The position numbers and the translations under genes were made by a program. Under the pieces are notes generated by a model. It saw only the letters and a list, made by a program, of their open reading frames with translations. It was not told where the DNA came from and searched no databases. Shown piece by piece: positions 36,801 to 49,843 of a stretch of 64,000 nt of DNA. Numbering within the stretch: the stretch's first letter is position 1; every line of letters begins with the position of its first letter. This DNA comes from Cotesia glomerata (lineage: Eukaryota > Arthropoda > Insecta > Hymenoptera > Braconidae): contig NC_058165.1 of assembly GCF_020080835.1 (NCBI RefSeq), positions 10,485,813-10,549,812 of the forward strand, in the 5' to 3' direction.

Positions 36801-39800
36801 ATAATACTAACAATAATTTATGTTTTACTAGCTATAAATATATTCTTCCTGAACTTAAATTCCTTATTCGTTCTGTTAGAAATTCATACTACTGAATTCA
36901 AATTCGAATATTTTTGAATTAAAAGATTAATTTAACTATGAAGAAAATTTTTTTTCAGCATTAAAGAAAATAAAATACTTTATCGAAGTAATTTTTCTTA
37001 AAAATTTATATTTTTTCACTCAGTGAATTTTTCGTTCATAATTCTTAATGAAATGTTTTTAAATAATTATTCTTGAATTAGTATTCGACTAATTAAATAC
37101 ACACCTAATTGATCAAAAAAATTTTACCACCAAGCATGTTTTAAAATCCAATCATCCATAACCAAATTAGAAGCTGCGTTTTTCATCAGTAAGATGGCCA
37201 ATAAATTACTAACTGGAAAGAGAGCAGACTTATTAAAACGTTTAACTTAGGTTTGTCCCGGTCGGCGGATGGTGTTTCAGGTGAAAATTTACTGGCAATA
37301 CCACCAGTTAATAAAACTGTTATGGAAGGAGAAATTGTTGAGTTTCAGTGTGTTACCAAAATTCCGAACATGATCGTCACTTGGTTACGAGATGGCATTG
37401 AGATCCCGGAAGTAGAGGTACAGATATTTTGCTTAGCATTTGAAATTCAAAAAATCAAAAACAGTAAAAAATTAATAATCTTTTCTTAAATCATTCTCAG
37501 GATCTCAGAGATCGTGCTTCTGTTGACGATAACGGAACACTAATTATAAGACCGTCAGCGATTGGTGATTTGGGCGAATATACCTGCATAGTAACAGATA
37601 ATGTCGGAGATCAACAATCAGCATCAGCTTTTCTCAACGTTCAATGTAAACAATTAACGTTTAATTCGTTTAATCTTAGATTTTTCGACTAGCAGCTTTG
37701 TAATGAAATTGATAATAACATTTCAGATAAAGCAAAGGTTATTTACGCTCCGAGAGAGGTATTTTTGCCGTATGGAAAGCCAGCTCTGTTGGACTGTCAT
37801 TTCCGAGCGAATCCTCCGCTCACTAACTTACGATGGGAGAAAGACGGATTCTTGTTTGATCCTTACAATGTTCCAGGTGTTTTTTACAGGAGAAATGGGT
37901 CTTTATACTTTAGCAAAGTTGATGAAACACATTCTGGAAGCTATAGCTGTACTCCTTACAACGAACTTGGTACTGAAGGACCTAGTCCATCTATTTCAGT
38001 GGTATGTTACAGTTTTGATTTAATTGTCTTTCAAAATTTCTAATCTGTTACTGCAGATCGTTTGATAAGTTATTAACTAAATCTTGATTCTTTCTAATCT
38101 TGAAGGGAATTATCTGCTTAGAAAAATTTTTCCTTTAAGTTATCCGTTATCACATTCTTATCTGCATGATTTAGTCAATTTTTAACTGTTGATAAAAAAA
38201 GCATGATTCAGTCTGTTCATGGAAAAGAATATTTGTTTCAAATAAAACATCCAAATCCATAGATAAGTTTTCGACTAAAGGTAGTGTTGAATATCTGTAA
38301 AAAAACACATGATCGTTGAATTGTCGCTTTATGAGAGATTTAGGTTCTAAAATAAAAATAATTTTTTTTTACTTTTCTATAAGAAGCTCATCTCCACTTG
38401 TTTTCAATTTAATTAACTCCTTAATCAATTTTTATTTAATACAATATGTTAATTAATACAATAAATGAAAATCAGGAATTTACCTATTTACTTATGTAGG
38501 AATATCTACTCATCCCTAATATAATTGATACAGCACCCCACATCTGTAAGAACAAAATTAATGGATAAAAATTGAGAGTTTCCCGGAGGTGAGCATGAAA
38601 AACAACCCGACTAGAAACTACTTTGGGATTACCCAGCGTATACATCTGGACCTGATTGGGTCCCGAAGAGGCACGCCCAATTGGGAAATCCCTATAAGAG
38701 CCTAATTTGCCCCCAATTGGGCAATCCCAACGTAAAAATAAAAATTTTTTTTCAGTTTTTCCCGATAGGGCCCTGCGTGGGACCTAAATGGGAAATCCCA
38801 ATGCAAAAATGAGTAGCTTCATTCAGTTTTTCCCAATAGGGCCCTGTGTGGGACCTAAATGGGAAATCCCAACGTAAAATTAAAAATTTTTATTCAATTT
38901 TTCCCAATAGGGTCCTGTGTGGGACCTAAGAGGGATAACCCAACGGAAAAAAAAATAAAATTTCTAAATTTTCCCCAGTGGGAACTGTGTGGGATCTAAG
39001 AGGGATAACCCAACGAAAAATAAAAATAAAATTGCTAAGTTTTCCTAAGTGGGATCGGTGTGGGACCGGAGAGGATTTTCCCAACGTAATGTAAATAAGG
39101 CATCGATGGGTTTTCCTAACTGGGCTCGTAGTAGGATCCAATTGGAATAACCCAACCTGAGAGTAGATACATGAATAAATAATCTTTAAATTTAGACAAT
39201 CGTTTATTTATATAAAAAATCAATCACCCAAAGATCTGGTAAGCTTATATTCTTAGCATATATTCATTGTAAATTAATTAGAAATAAAAATAAAAATTAG
39301 CCGTTAAGTATAAAAAATAATTAGGAAAAAAATTCATCCAACATTGTTAAATAAAAACTACAAAATTTAGATTTATCAAATTTTACATAACTTTATATTT
39401 TGAAAAATTTAATTTTACGAGATTAAAAATACATTCTAAAAAATCGGGATGAATTTGGAGTAAATCTTAATCCAAATTAAAATTTAATCCCATTACTCGG
39501 AGTTTTGGAGTAAAGTAATTAAACGATTCGCGTATAGAGTGAATCCGAAGTTTTTTTAGCGGAGTTATTCCAGATTAATTTGGGATCAATTCGAGATTAA
39601 ATTCAAGTACTCCACAGAAAAAAAGGTTCACTTAAGCCAAGAAAATATTTTTCTTTCTAATTATTTTCTTGAGCGAAAAAAAAAATTTTTTTGGCACAAG
39701 AAATTTCACTTATTCCAATAAAATTAATTTTCTTGCTTATTAAAGAAATAAGTATCTTGATCCAAGAAAATTTATTTAAGTTAAGAAAATCTTGTTGTTT

Positions 39801-42800
39801 TGAAAAAATTTAGTCTCTTGCTCCAAAAAATTTAGTTCTTGATAGAAGTAAATTTTCTTACCTTGAGAAAATTTCTCTTTTGCTCCAAAAAATTAAATAT
39901 CTCGATAGAAGTAAATTTTCATTAATATTTTTATTGATCAACATGTCAAATGGGAAGATCATATAATATTGAATCTTTTTTTTTTTCATTTAATATGTAT
40001 AACTGCACGCTAAAATAATATAAAATGGGTGTCAAATATTCAAGAGAAAATTTTTTTCTCAGCTGAAGTAGGTAGCGCTGCTTCTCTAAAGTACCTAAAA
40101 ATCTTGATCAAATATAAAAATTTATTGTATCAAGTACTTATAATAATTTGAATTAAGAAAAAATTACTTCCACCGAGAATAGAATTTCAAGAAAAATTTT
40201 TACTTCGGCCAACACAACTTCGGTCTTCCTTCAGGCACCCGAAAATTTTCTTGAGCCAAGAATTTTGTTCTCCAGTCAAGAAATTTTTCTTTCTGTGTGA
40301 GTTTTTAGACTGAAATACATTTTGATGTTGCTGAAACAAGATTCATACTCCGAATTTTTTCTTCTCAGTATAAAAAAAATTTTATATAAAGATAATTTTT
40401 ATTATTAATATGTAGAAATTCGATTTTTGAAAAATATCCAACTTTGAGGATTCACATTTGCAAAAGAATTTATATTGTAAAAAAAATTAAACTTTTTCAT
40501 AATTAAATTTTTATCCATACAATAAAATTTTAAAAAGTAACTTGCATTTCAAAAAAATTTTAATTAAAAAAAAAAAAAATTTTGTGTTAGTATAAGGGGG
40601 ATTCCAAATTTAATCGGACATTTTTAAGGAATTTTATTTTTTATTTTTTCAATTTTTTTACATTTTTCAGTCGTTTTTAGTAGATTTTATAAAAATCTAA
40701 CTATTGCAGCCGTCTTCGTGGCGCAACTTTTAAAAAATTTAGCCATTTTCTGACTTAGTTTGTCGAGCTGAGTCAGAAAATATATATAGTTCAAAAGTTT
40801 ATACATGTATGTATTAGGGTGTTTCAAAAAAATCGGCTTTTGTGATTTTTTCAAATGGCCAGCAAATTCTCTCAGAGAATGCCAAAATAATGACCTTGTC
40901 AAAATTTGAGTTCTTAATTTGAAGATTTACAGGTCGCGGATCGTAATTTTCTATTCCCCCTTAAAAACATAGGAAAAAAAGGTTTTCAACTTTAGAATTT
41001 TATATCTTTGGATCGAATCAACTTATGGCAATGATCATCTCGGATTCTTATGTAGAATTGAACGCTTAACAAAAAAGGTCTCTTATCATTTTTCCATATA
41101 TTGATTCCTTCCCGAGTTATTCAAAGTCAAAGTTTAATTTTCATCGTATTTTCGGGTTTTTTTTAACTTTTATCGTACAATTATGATTAAGTAAAAAAAA
41201 AAACATTGTTTATTTTAAAATATATGAAATTTCTATAATACGGTTAGTATAAATTAGTGACAAATTTTATAATACACAATATTTACTTATTACTACAGAC
41301 AAAAAAATATTGTGATGAATTCATGATGTTTAGTAAAAAGGTATTGTTGACAACTACTTTGTTTAAACGATCGATTCTTATCTGATTTTTAATTGGTTAT
41401 CAATTCTGTGATCCCTCTGCTGGTAAGTGCTGATAACATGTGTCAAAATTGTGTTTGTTCATTAGTGCATCGATTACGAAGAAATATATACGTATTTGTT
41501 TGAAACAATGTTTGTTTAATAATTCAAAGTGGACTTTATTATTTCTATTTATTTACAAGCTGACTTAAAATTTATTATCATGAGAGAAGAAATCTATTTA
41601 ATTGGTCAAATGAATCAAGATTTTGTCGGAAGAAAGCTTTCATTACTCAAAGAGGTTATGTCGATCTTCTTTTACCACCATAAAACCTGTAATTTAACAA
41701 TTAAACAAAGTTCAGCAAGTACGACAAAACAACTGATAGAACTTTGGCGAAAAACAGGTAGTCCACTACGTCAAGAATCTTCTATAATTTTGTCAATAAT
41801 TCGATCTCATAACAGATGGATACTTTTATCAAAGAGTAAACGTCAGAAAAAATCTCCAACACAAAAGAAGAAAGAGTCAATTTTTTGTAATGATTTACAA
41901 AAATTGTTTGATATTTCCCATGCTAATGTTCTCAATGAAATTGATGCTACAAAAAAACATTTTTTGGAAAGCCAAAGAAAACCATCTCGACGTGGTTTTA
42001 TAAACGATTTTGGGCCTATTACTGAAGATATGGAAATTTGTTGTTTAGATCAGAGTGAAACGAATGCAAATAGAGATGGTAAGATTTTTATCTTTATTTT
42101 GTTTTTAAATAAATATCGATGGATGATACAATTTTTTTTATTAAAATGATATTTATTAATCTTAAGATTAAATTTGGAGGTTATTTAGGTCTTGATTACA
42201 TGAATGATACCGATTTCCGATTTTTGATTAGTTCTGTTTGATGCTGTCAGGGTGCGTGGTTGTTAGTACGCGGTAATATTCAAAGATCTATTTGAATTAT
42301 TAACATATTTTTTTAATTATTTCATTGCTAAAATTTCTTATAATGGCATATTTTTTTATTTGTCTATAACCGAAATTAATCAAATATTTGCAAATGATAT
42401 CTTTCGTTTAAAAAAAAAATTATAAAAGTAGACATAATTTTATTAAAAAATAGTTACTAGTTAGAGTAATATTGATGATAAATCATTAAAATAATAGTTT
42501 ATCATCAATAGAGTCTGTAAAGTCTATAATTTTTGTTTAAAAATTTTATCTGATTTTTTATTGTAGTTGTATTTCATTTCAATTTGAACGTTTTAGAAAA
42601 TGAGGCACTTATGAATACTGAGACCCTTCTTCTCAGCCAAAAATCAAAATCTACCGTTTCTACCGTTAGTCAAATTTCTAACAATATCTCTGATTTTGAA
42701 GACGAATTAAAAAAGAAATCAAAACGAAAAGCACCTTTAATGAATATCATGACACCGGAACTTGCAGCTGTCCTTGATCGTGGAAAAGTTAGCAGCAGAA

Positions 42801-45159
42801 ATGCCGTATATATTTTAGCTGCTACTCTCAAAAGTACTGGCATTGATATGAAAGGCTGTAAATTGAGTCATTCGACAATTCATCGAGCTCGCAAAAAATT
42901 TCGAAGTGATATGGCTGCTAAATTGAAAGATGGACTCAAAAACCAGGATAATTTTGTGCTACATTGGGACGGGAAAATATTACCTGATATAGTTGGTACG
43001 GAAAAAGTTGATAGACTGCCAATTATTATATCGTCATCAGGCAGTGAACAACTGTTAGGTGTACCCAAAATGAAATCTGGAACTGCTAAAAATCAGGCTG
43101 ATGCTATTGTGAAAATTCTATTCGATTGGGGTATTTCTCGTAAAATAGTAGGACTGTCTTTCGACACGGCGGCTGTTAATACAGGTATTAATTCATGTTA
43201 TTGTTTTCTTAAAAACTTTATCATGATTTAATATAAAATTAATATCGTATCATTTGCATTAATATTTAGATTTGAACTGGTCATTATCGTATAAATTAAT
43301 TTTTCACTTATGTTAAATTATATATTTTGTTATCTAGGAATTCACGGTGGAACTTGTCAACTGATTGAAGACGAGTTGGAAAAAAAATTGGTATATCTAC
43401 CATGCAGACATCATATTTTTGAAATAGTATTAAAAAAAGTGTTTGAAATCTATTGGCCCGTTTCATCCGGCCCAAATGTACCAATTTTTTTACGGTTTAA
43501 AAATAAGTGGAGTAATTTCAACACCTCAAATTATACCCCAGGAATTTTGGATCCAATCATACTCAATGCTCTTGAAGATGTGAAAGAAGAAACAGTAACG
43601 TTTATCACGAATCAGTTACAAGTAAGGTTATAGTTATAATATATTCAAATGTTTTTAGATATTGTGTGCAAGTTTTAAGCGTATATCTTGAATTATATTT
43701 TTTGAGTTTAAAATTTAAAAAAATAGTTCAGTAAAAATTTATATTTTAAATAATTTCGAGTAATATATAAGATAAAATTTGCGGATCACTTATCATATCT
43801 ATTGATTATTTTATTAACTAATTTTTAGGTAGCACAACCAAGAGATGATTACTGTGAACTTCTGGAGCTATCATTACTATTCTTGAATACTACTTCATCT
43901 ACACAAATTTCTTTTAAACGACCTGGTGCTATGCACCACGCTCGTTGGATGGCAAAAGCCATCTATTCTTTAAAAATATTCATGTTCCGCAATCAATTTA
44001 ACCTTAACTTTAAAGAAATAACCGGAATACGACAAATTTGCATTTTTGTTCTAAGATTTTATATACCAACATGGTTTCAGGCTTCATCTGGCATATTAGC
44101 ACCGAATAATGATTTAACTTTAATGAAAGACTTATTACTTTACAGCCAAAACAATCCTTCTTTCGCTAAAATTGCCGCTGAAAAAATGTCCGATCACTTA
44201 TGGTACCTATCTGAGGAATTAGTTGTTTTTTCGTTATTCGATGCAAATGTTTCACTGGATATGAAAAGAAAAATGGTAGTAAATATTAAATCTTCGAAAG
44301 CTAATGCAAAAAATTTTAAGCGATTTGTGATAAAAGACAACGTAAAGTCACTATTGACAATTGATTTATGTGACTTAGTCTCAGAGCAATCTCTGTTTTT
44401 GTTAAAAAAATTTAATTTACCATATAACTTTCTCGATGATGATGTTTCATTATGGCCAACTAATGAGAGTTACCAGAAAGCTATCTTGTTTTTGAGTAAA
44501 GTCCGAGTTATAAATGATACAGCAGAACGTGGTGTATCTTTAATAAGTGAGTATAATCTAACTCTTACAAAAGATGAAGAAGATTTTCAGTATTTATTAC
44601 AATCTGTTAAAAAACATAGAGAGATGTATCCGAATTGTAATAAAACAGACTTAACGTAACAGTTAAGCAATCAATATCTTTCAATTTTCACAGTATTATA
44701 GAATATAATATATAATTTGTTGTTGAAATATTTGTTTTTGTTTTTTTTACACCACTTCCTATGTCTTAGGTATAAATAAGTGTTTTTTTCTTATTACATA
44801 ACGATGAAAGTTAAAAAAACCCGAAAATACGATGAAAATTAAACTTTGACTTTGAATAACTCGGGAAGGAATCAATATATGGAAAAATGATAAGAGACCT
44901 TTTTTGTTAAGCGTTCAATTCTACATAAGAATCCGAGATGATCATTGCCATAAGCTGATTCGATCCAAAGATATAAAATTCTAAAGTTAAAAACCTTTTT
45001 TTCCTATGTTTTTAAGGGGGAATAGAAAATTACGATCCGCGACCTGTAAATCTTCAAATTAAGAACTCAAATTTTGACAAGGTCCTTATTTTGGCATTCT
45101 CTGAGAGAATTTGTTGGCCATTTGAAAAATCACAAAAGCCGATTTTTGAAACACCCTAG

Positions 45160-45245
<86 letters not shown>

Positions 45246-47965
45246 TTATACGATATAACGCGGCTTGTCAGCATGATAGCGTTTTCAATTTATGACCGAT
45301 TCTTCTCAAACTCAGCATGCTTTATCTATCGATCAAGACCAAGGTTAAGTTCGAAGATGAGCTTAATCGGGCGAGTAATTTGGAAATGACAGGATTTTGA
45401 AATTTTGAAAATCGTAAAAATTGATGTTTTTACTACTTCAACTTGGTATAATTACTAAACTAGACATGATATTGAAATTCGGTAAAATGCATTGTAAAGC
45501 TCTTTTAATAAGCTTCAATTTTCACTACTTAGAAGTGGTAGTAGCCTCAATATTACTCCTTTTAGAGTTCGTTTAATGAAACAGTTTTACTGTTGCAGCC
45601 GTTTTAGAATTATTGTCTACATCATAGGTTAATCATGATGTAAATTCAGTAATTACGATATTGATCAGTCTTTCGTGTAATGTTTTCGGGTAGGTTGTCA
45701 GTAAATATGTCACAAATTAGTTCTAACCATTGTTTTCTTCAACTAAAATTTTATCCGGTTGCAACATTCTGATTAACTTGAAAACTGTTGTTTCTAAGCA
45801 GTTACTTAAAATTTGGACATTTATAATTCAAATCTTATAATCTGTGCAATTCTTTGGTAAATATTTGAGAAACTTTTTCTTCACAAGATAATTTTTTTTC
45901 CAAAATTTGTTATAAATAGTTTTAAATTTATTATTGAATTTTGTTTTTAATTCATGAATTAAGTTATACATTATCAGTGTTATTATATTATTTTATTAAA
46001 AATCAATTTTTTTTATTTGAAAAATCTACTTCCATTTCGGCTGCCGAATGGCCTTTTTTTTTTTTTATTTTTAAATTTTTTATTTAATTTATACAAAAAT
46101 TTTATTTTCACGTCAGTAAAGTGGATAAATAAAAAAAAAAAAAAACAGTTTCTTAAAGCTTGAACATAACATGAATAATGTCTCAGTCAACCGGTAAAGT
46201 TCATGTATACGAGATAGGAAATTTTCTCATCAGCACTCCTGCTTGGACCAGCGGTAACGTCAAGGACTGAGGACCCAAAGGACGCAAGTTCGAGCCCAAC
46301 TCACGACAAGGATTTTTTCTATCAACGATTTCATTTCAATTCAAATTAAAATTACTAACGAGATCATAATATAATTTGAGTATATGGTTCTAAATTATTT
46401 TTAATCTTTTCGAAAATCACAATATTTTTTCTTTCAAAATTTAAATTAGGCTCTGATGGGAATTTCCCCATTGGGACCTGAGAGGGATTGCCCAATGAGG
46501 GACGCATAGGACTTTGCGTGACATCCCCATGTGGGGTCCCTATTAGGAAACCCAACGAGGACCCAATAGGTCTTACATTAAAATTTCTAGTCGGGAAACT
46601 GATGCAATGATGTGCCATTTTTACGATAAACTTCATTGAGTTCCAGCCCACATTATCTAAGTTTTTTCTAAGTATATATTTACAAACTCCCATTGAGAAG
46701 CTCATTTCCCACTTTTCTTTTGATTTTATTCTAAAGTATTTTATATACTTTTTATATAAAGTTAGAATGATAATTATTATAAATTCAAACATAGAACATT
46801 ATTTATGGTTTTCTGCTTTGAGAAAAGCTCCATTGTGGGAGGAATAGTAGCTTAATGCAAATTAAGTAAAAGAGAATTTGTATCCGATAACTTAATTGAA
46901 CAGAACTACCGACATATTATCGATGATTGAAATGCTTTTTATCGTTATCTGAAGTCTATAACACATTATACGATTTCGAAAGCTTACTTTAGTTAGGTTG
47001 TAATTCAATTAATCTTGGTCTTGAAATGTTCTTTTCGCTGAAAAAATTTTCTGATATGGCCATAACAGGCTATTGATAAAAATAAAAAAATATCTGATAA
47101 AAATTTATCTAAAAATACATACGTTAATTAACATGTTGTATTGAACAAAAATTGGTTAAGTAGTTGATTGAACTAAAATTCAATGTCATATAAGCTACTT
47201 GATAGAATAAAAAAAATAATTTTTTATTTAGAACTGAACACTTCAAACTAAACTTTCTTGAATTAAGAGTCCTTCGTCGGGAATTTGTAACACTTCCTTT
47301 AGTCGGAATAGTTATTGACACCTATATCCGAGCAAAAACAGTTTCACTGTAAAAAAAATCGCGCCAAGTCCACGTTCATAAAACTATTAAGAAAAAAAAA
47401 TTTTATTTCTTTACAAAAAGATATAAAATAAAAAATTAAAAAATCTAAGTTACCGATATGGTTGTATATGATTTTCGGAAATTAAAAAAAATTTTGTTGT
47501 AAATTTAAAAATTAAAAGAAACAATTTTGGAACGTATTTAGTGTGCGTGGTTACAAAATATTTCACTTTTTATGAAATTCCTAAAATCTATCTACTAGGA
47601 CTTTTAAAAAAAATTGAAGTACACAATGACGCACACCAAGTACGTTCCAAAATTGTTTCTTTTAATTTTTAAATTTACAACAAAATTTTTTTTAATTTCC
47701 GAAAATCATATACAACCATATGGGTTACTTGGATTTTTTAATTTTTTATTTTATATCTTTTTGTAAAGAAATAAAATTTTTTTTTCTTAATAGTCTTATG
47801 AACGTGGACTTGGCGCGATTTTTAACTTCCCGCTAAGAAAATTGAAAATTTTCAAAAATCGGGAAGTTATTGTTTTCACCCCGTTTTTCGAAAATCGAGT
47901 TTTCATCAGGTCTCGACGTTTTGAGGTCCTAGAAAGCTTTCCTGACTATTTCCGCGGTGATGTCA

Positions 47966-48020
<55 letters not shown>

Positions 48021-49791
48021 TGTAAATCTCTCATAACTTTTGAACGGATCATCCGATTCGATCGAAATAAGCGGCGTTCTGAAGAGTTTCTTTGCCCCTA
48101 GAATTCTGATACTAATTCACAGAATTTGAGTTGATCAATTTTGAGAAATCTCAAAAATAAAATTTCCAAAAATTCGTTTTTTTGAAATATCTTTTAAACG
48201 GCTGAACCGATCAATATTAAAAACTAATCAGCTCTTAACCTCAAAAAACCACGTCAATTGTCATCAGCCCGGTAAAAATCGGTTGATTTGTTCGTGAGAT
48301 ATCGTTATCGAAAAAAATTGAAAAAAATGTTATTTTCAGAATTTCTATGAAATTTTTAGTCTGACCAGTTTACGTTTAAAGATTTTTCAAAGAACTCAAA
48401 AAACTGCGTTGAATGCCGTAAACCGCGAGAAAATCGGTTTATTTATTCAAAAGTTATTGCGGTTTGAAAATTCAAAAAATAGTGTTCTATAAAACTTCCA
48501 TTAGCCTTTTGAGCTCGAAGAGCTTAAAAAATAAGTGAATTGTTGAGCACTTAGGTATGGAGGTAGCGGGAAGTTGCAGGGATGGCCTTTAGGGTCAACC
48601 GTTTTCCTAATTTTTTTTACAGTGAAACTGTTTTTGCTCGGATTTCAATATTTTTTGTAATTATAATAAAAATTGACAATTTCAATTTAAGGTAGTACTA
48701 TCGGTTTTAGAATTGACGTTCAGAATTTAATGAAATTTGGCATATTGGTACTTCATAATATCATAATTAAGCAGTAAAATTTTTGAAAGCCTGGCAAGTT
48801 CTGAAAAAAAGATATTAATATCTGCATATTTTTGCTTTTACCATTGATCCTTATGGATAATCACAGACATTATTTTATTTCACAAAACTGGATGTTCAGA
48901 TTCTTATAAAAATCAAGACAACGAGAGAAAATAACATCTAGAACATATTTAATAACAATCAGTATGGTTTCCAAGAATATGAGAACATTTATTAATAAAA
49001 AACATTTAAAATTTATCTCTCTCTCTTTCTCCAACGTGATTTAGTATAGGGAAATCTACTACGTTAATCAAATAAGGTTAAGTTTTGGGATTTGACTCTT
49101 GTGGTAACGGTAGTACTACCTTAATACATTTCCGGAGGCAAATTATCCCCCTTAAGCTATAGTTTATGTAAAAGTTATTCTTGCGCCGCCTGGTGTGTGT
49201 AATTGCAAGCTATTAAATGTCTTTTTTCACTGTAGTTTCCCATCTATTATAAGATTAGCATGCATCCTTATATTATTTAGTCTCTGCCCGTCCGCTTTTT
49301 ACATAAAAAAAAATTAGGATGACGGTTGACTCTAAAGCCATCCCTGCAACTTCCCGCTCATTTTGTACTTAAGCGCTTAAAGTTACACATTACGTTTTTG
49401 AGCTCTTCGAGCTCAAAAATATGATTTTTGTGTCATTTTGAGCTCTTCGAGCTCAAAACTCTAATTGCAGTTTAATAAAACACAATTTTTTGAATTCTTA
49501 AACGGCAATAACTTTTGAATGAATGAACCGATTTTCACGCGATTGGCGGCATTCGATGCAGTTTTTGAAGCTCCATGAAGAATCTTCAAGTTTAAATCGA
49601 TCGAGCCAGGAATTTCGAAGTAATTCCGAAAAAACACTTTTTTCGGATTTTTTTCGACAACGATAACTCCCGAACGAATCAACCGATTTTGACCGGACTT
49701 GCGGTGATCGACGTGGTTTTTTGATCTTAAGAGCTGATTAGATTTTGGAATTGATCACACACACACTCACACACACACACACACACACACC

Positions 49792-49843
<52 letters not shown>

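Larger units (their letters stand above)
6627..37280. other. Intron 3 of bdl, 30.7 kb, transposon-filled
   Basis: Bounded by a GT donor at 6627 after the Ig1 exon and an AG acceptor at 37279-37280 before the Ig2 exon. Both exons join in phase 1. The intron holds most of the mobile elements listed below. No further host exon is needed to complete the protein. Confidence 0.85.
47323..48652. mobile_element. Composite inverted-repeat element holding a hairpin and R copy G
   Basis: ATCCGAGCAAAAACAGTTTC at 47323 is mirrored by GAAACTGTTTTTGCTCGGAT ending at 48652, continuing inward as ACTGTAAAAAAA. Between these outer ends lie a hairpin element (47357-47815) and the whole R-family copy G. The outer pair would form a small MITE that received the inner elements, or it is the true end of a larger unit. 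Confidence 0.65.
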
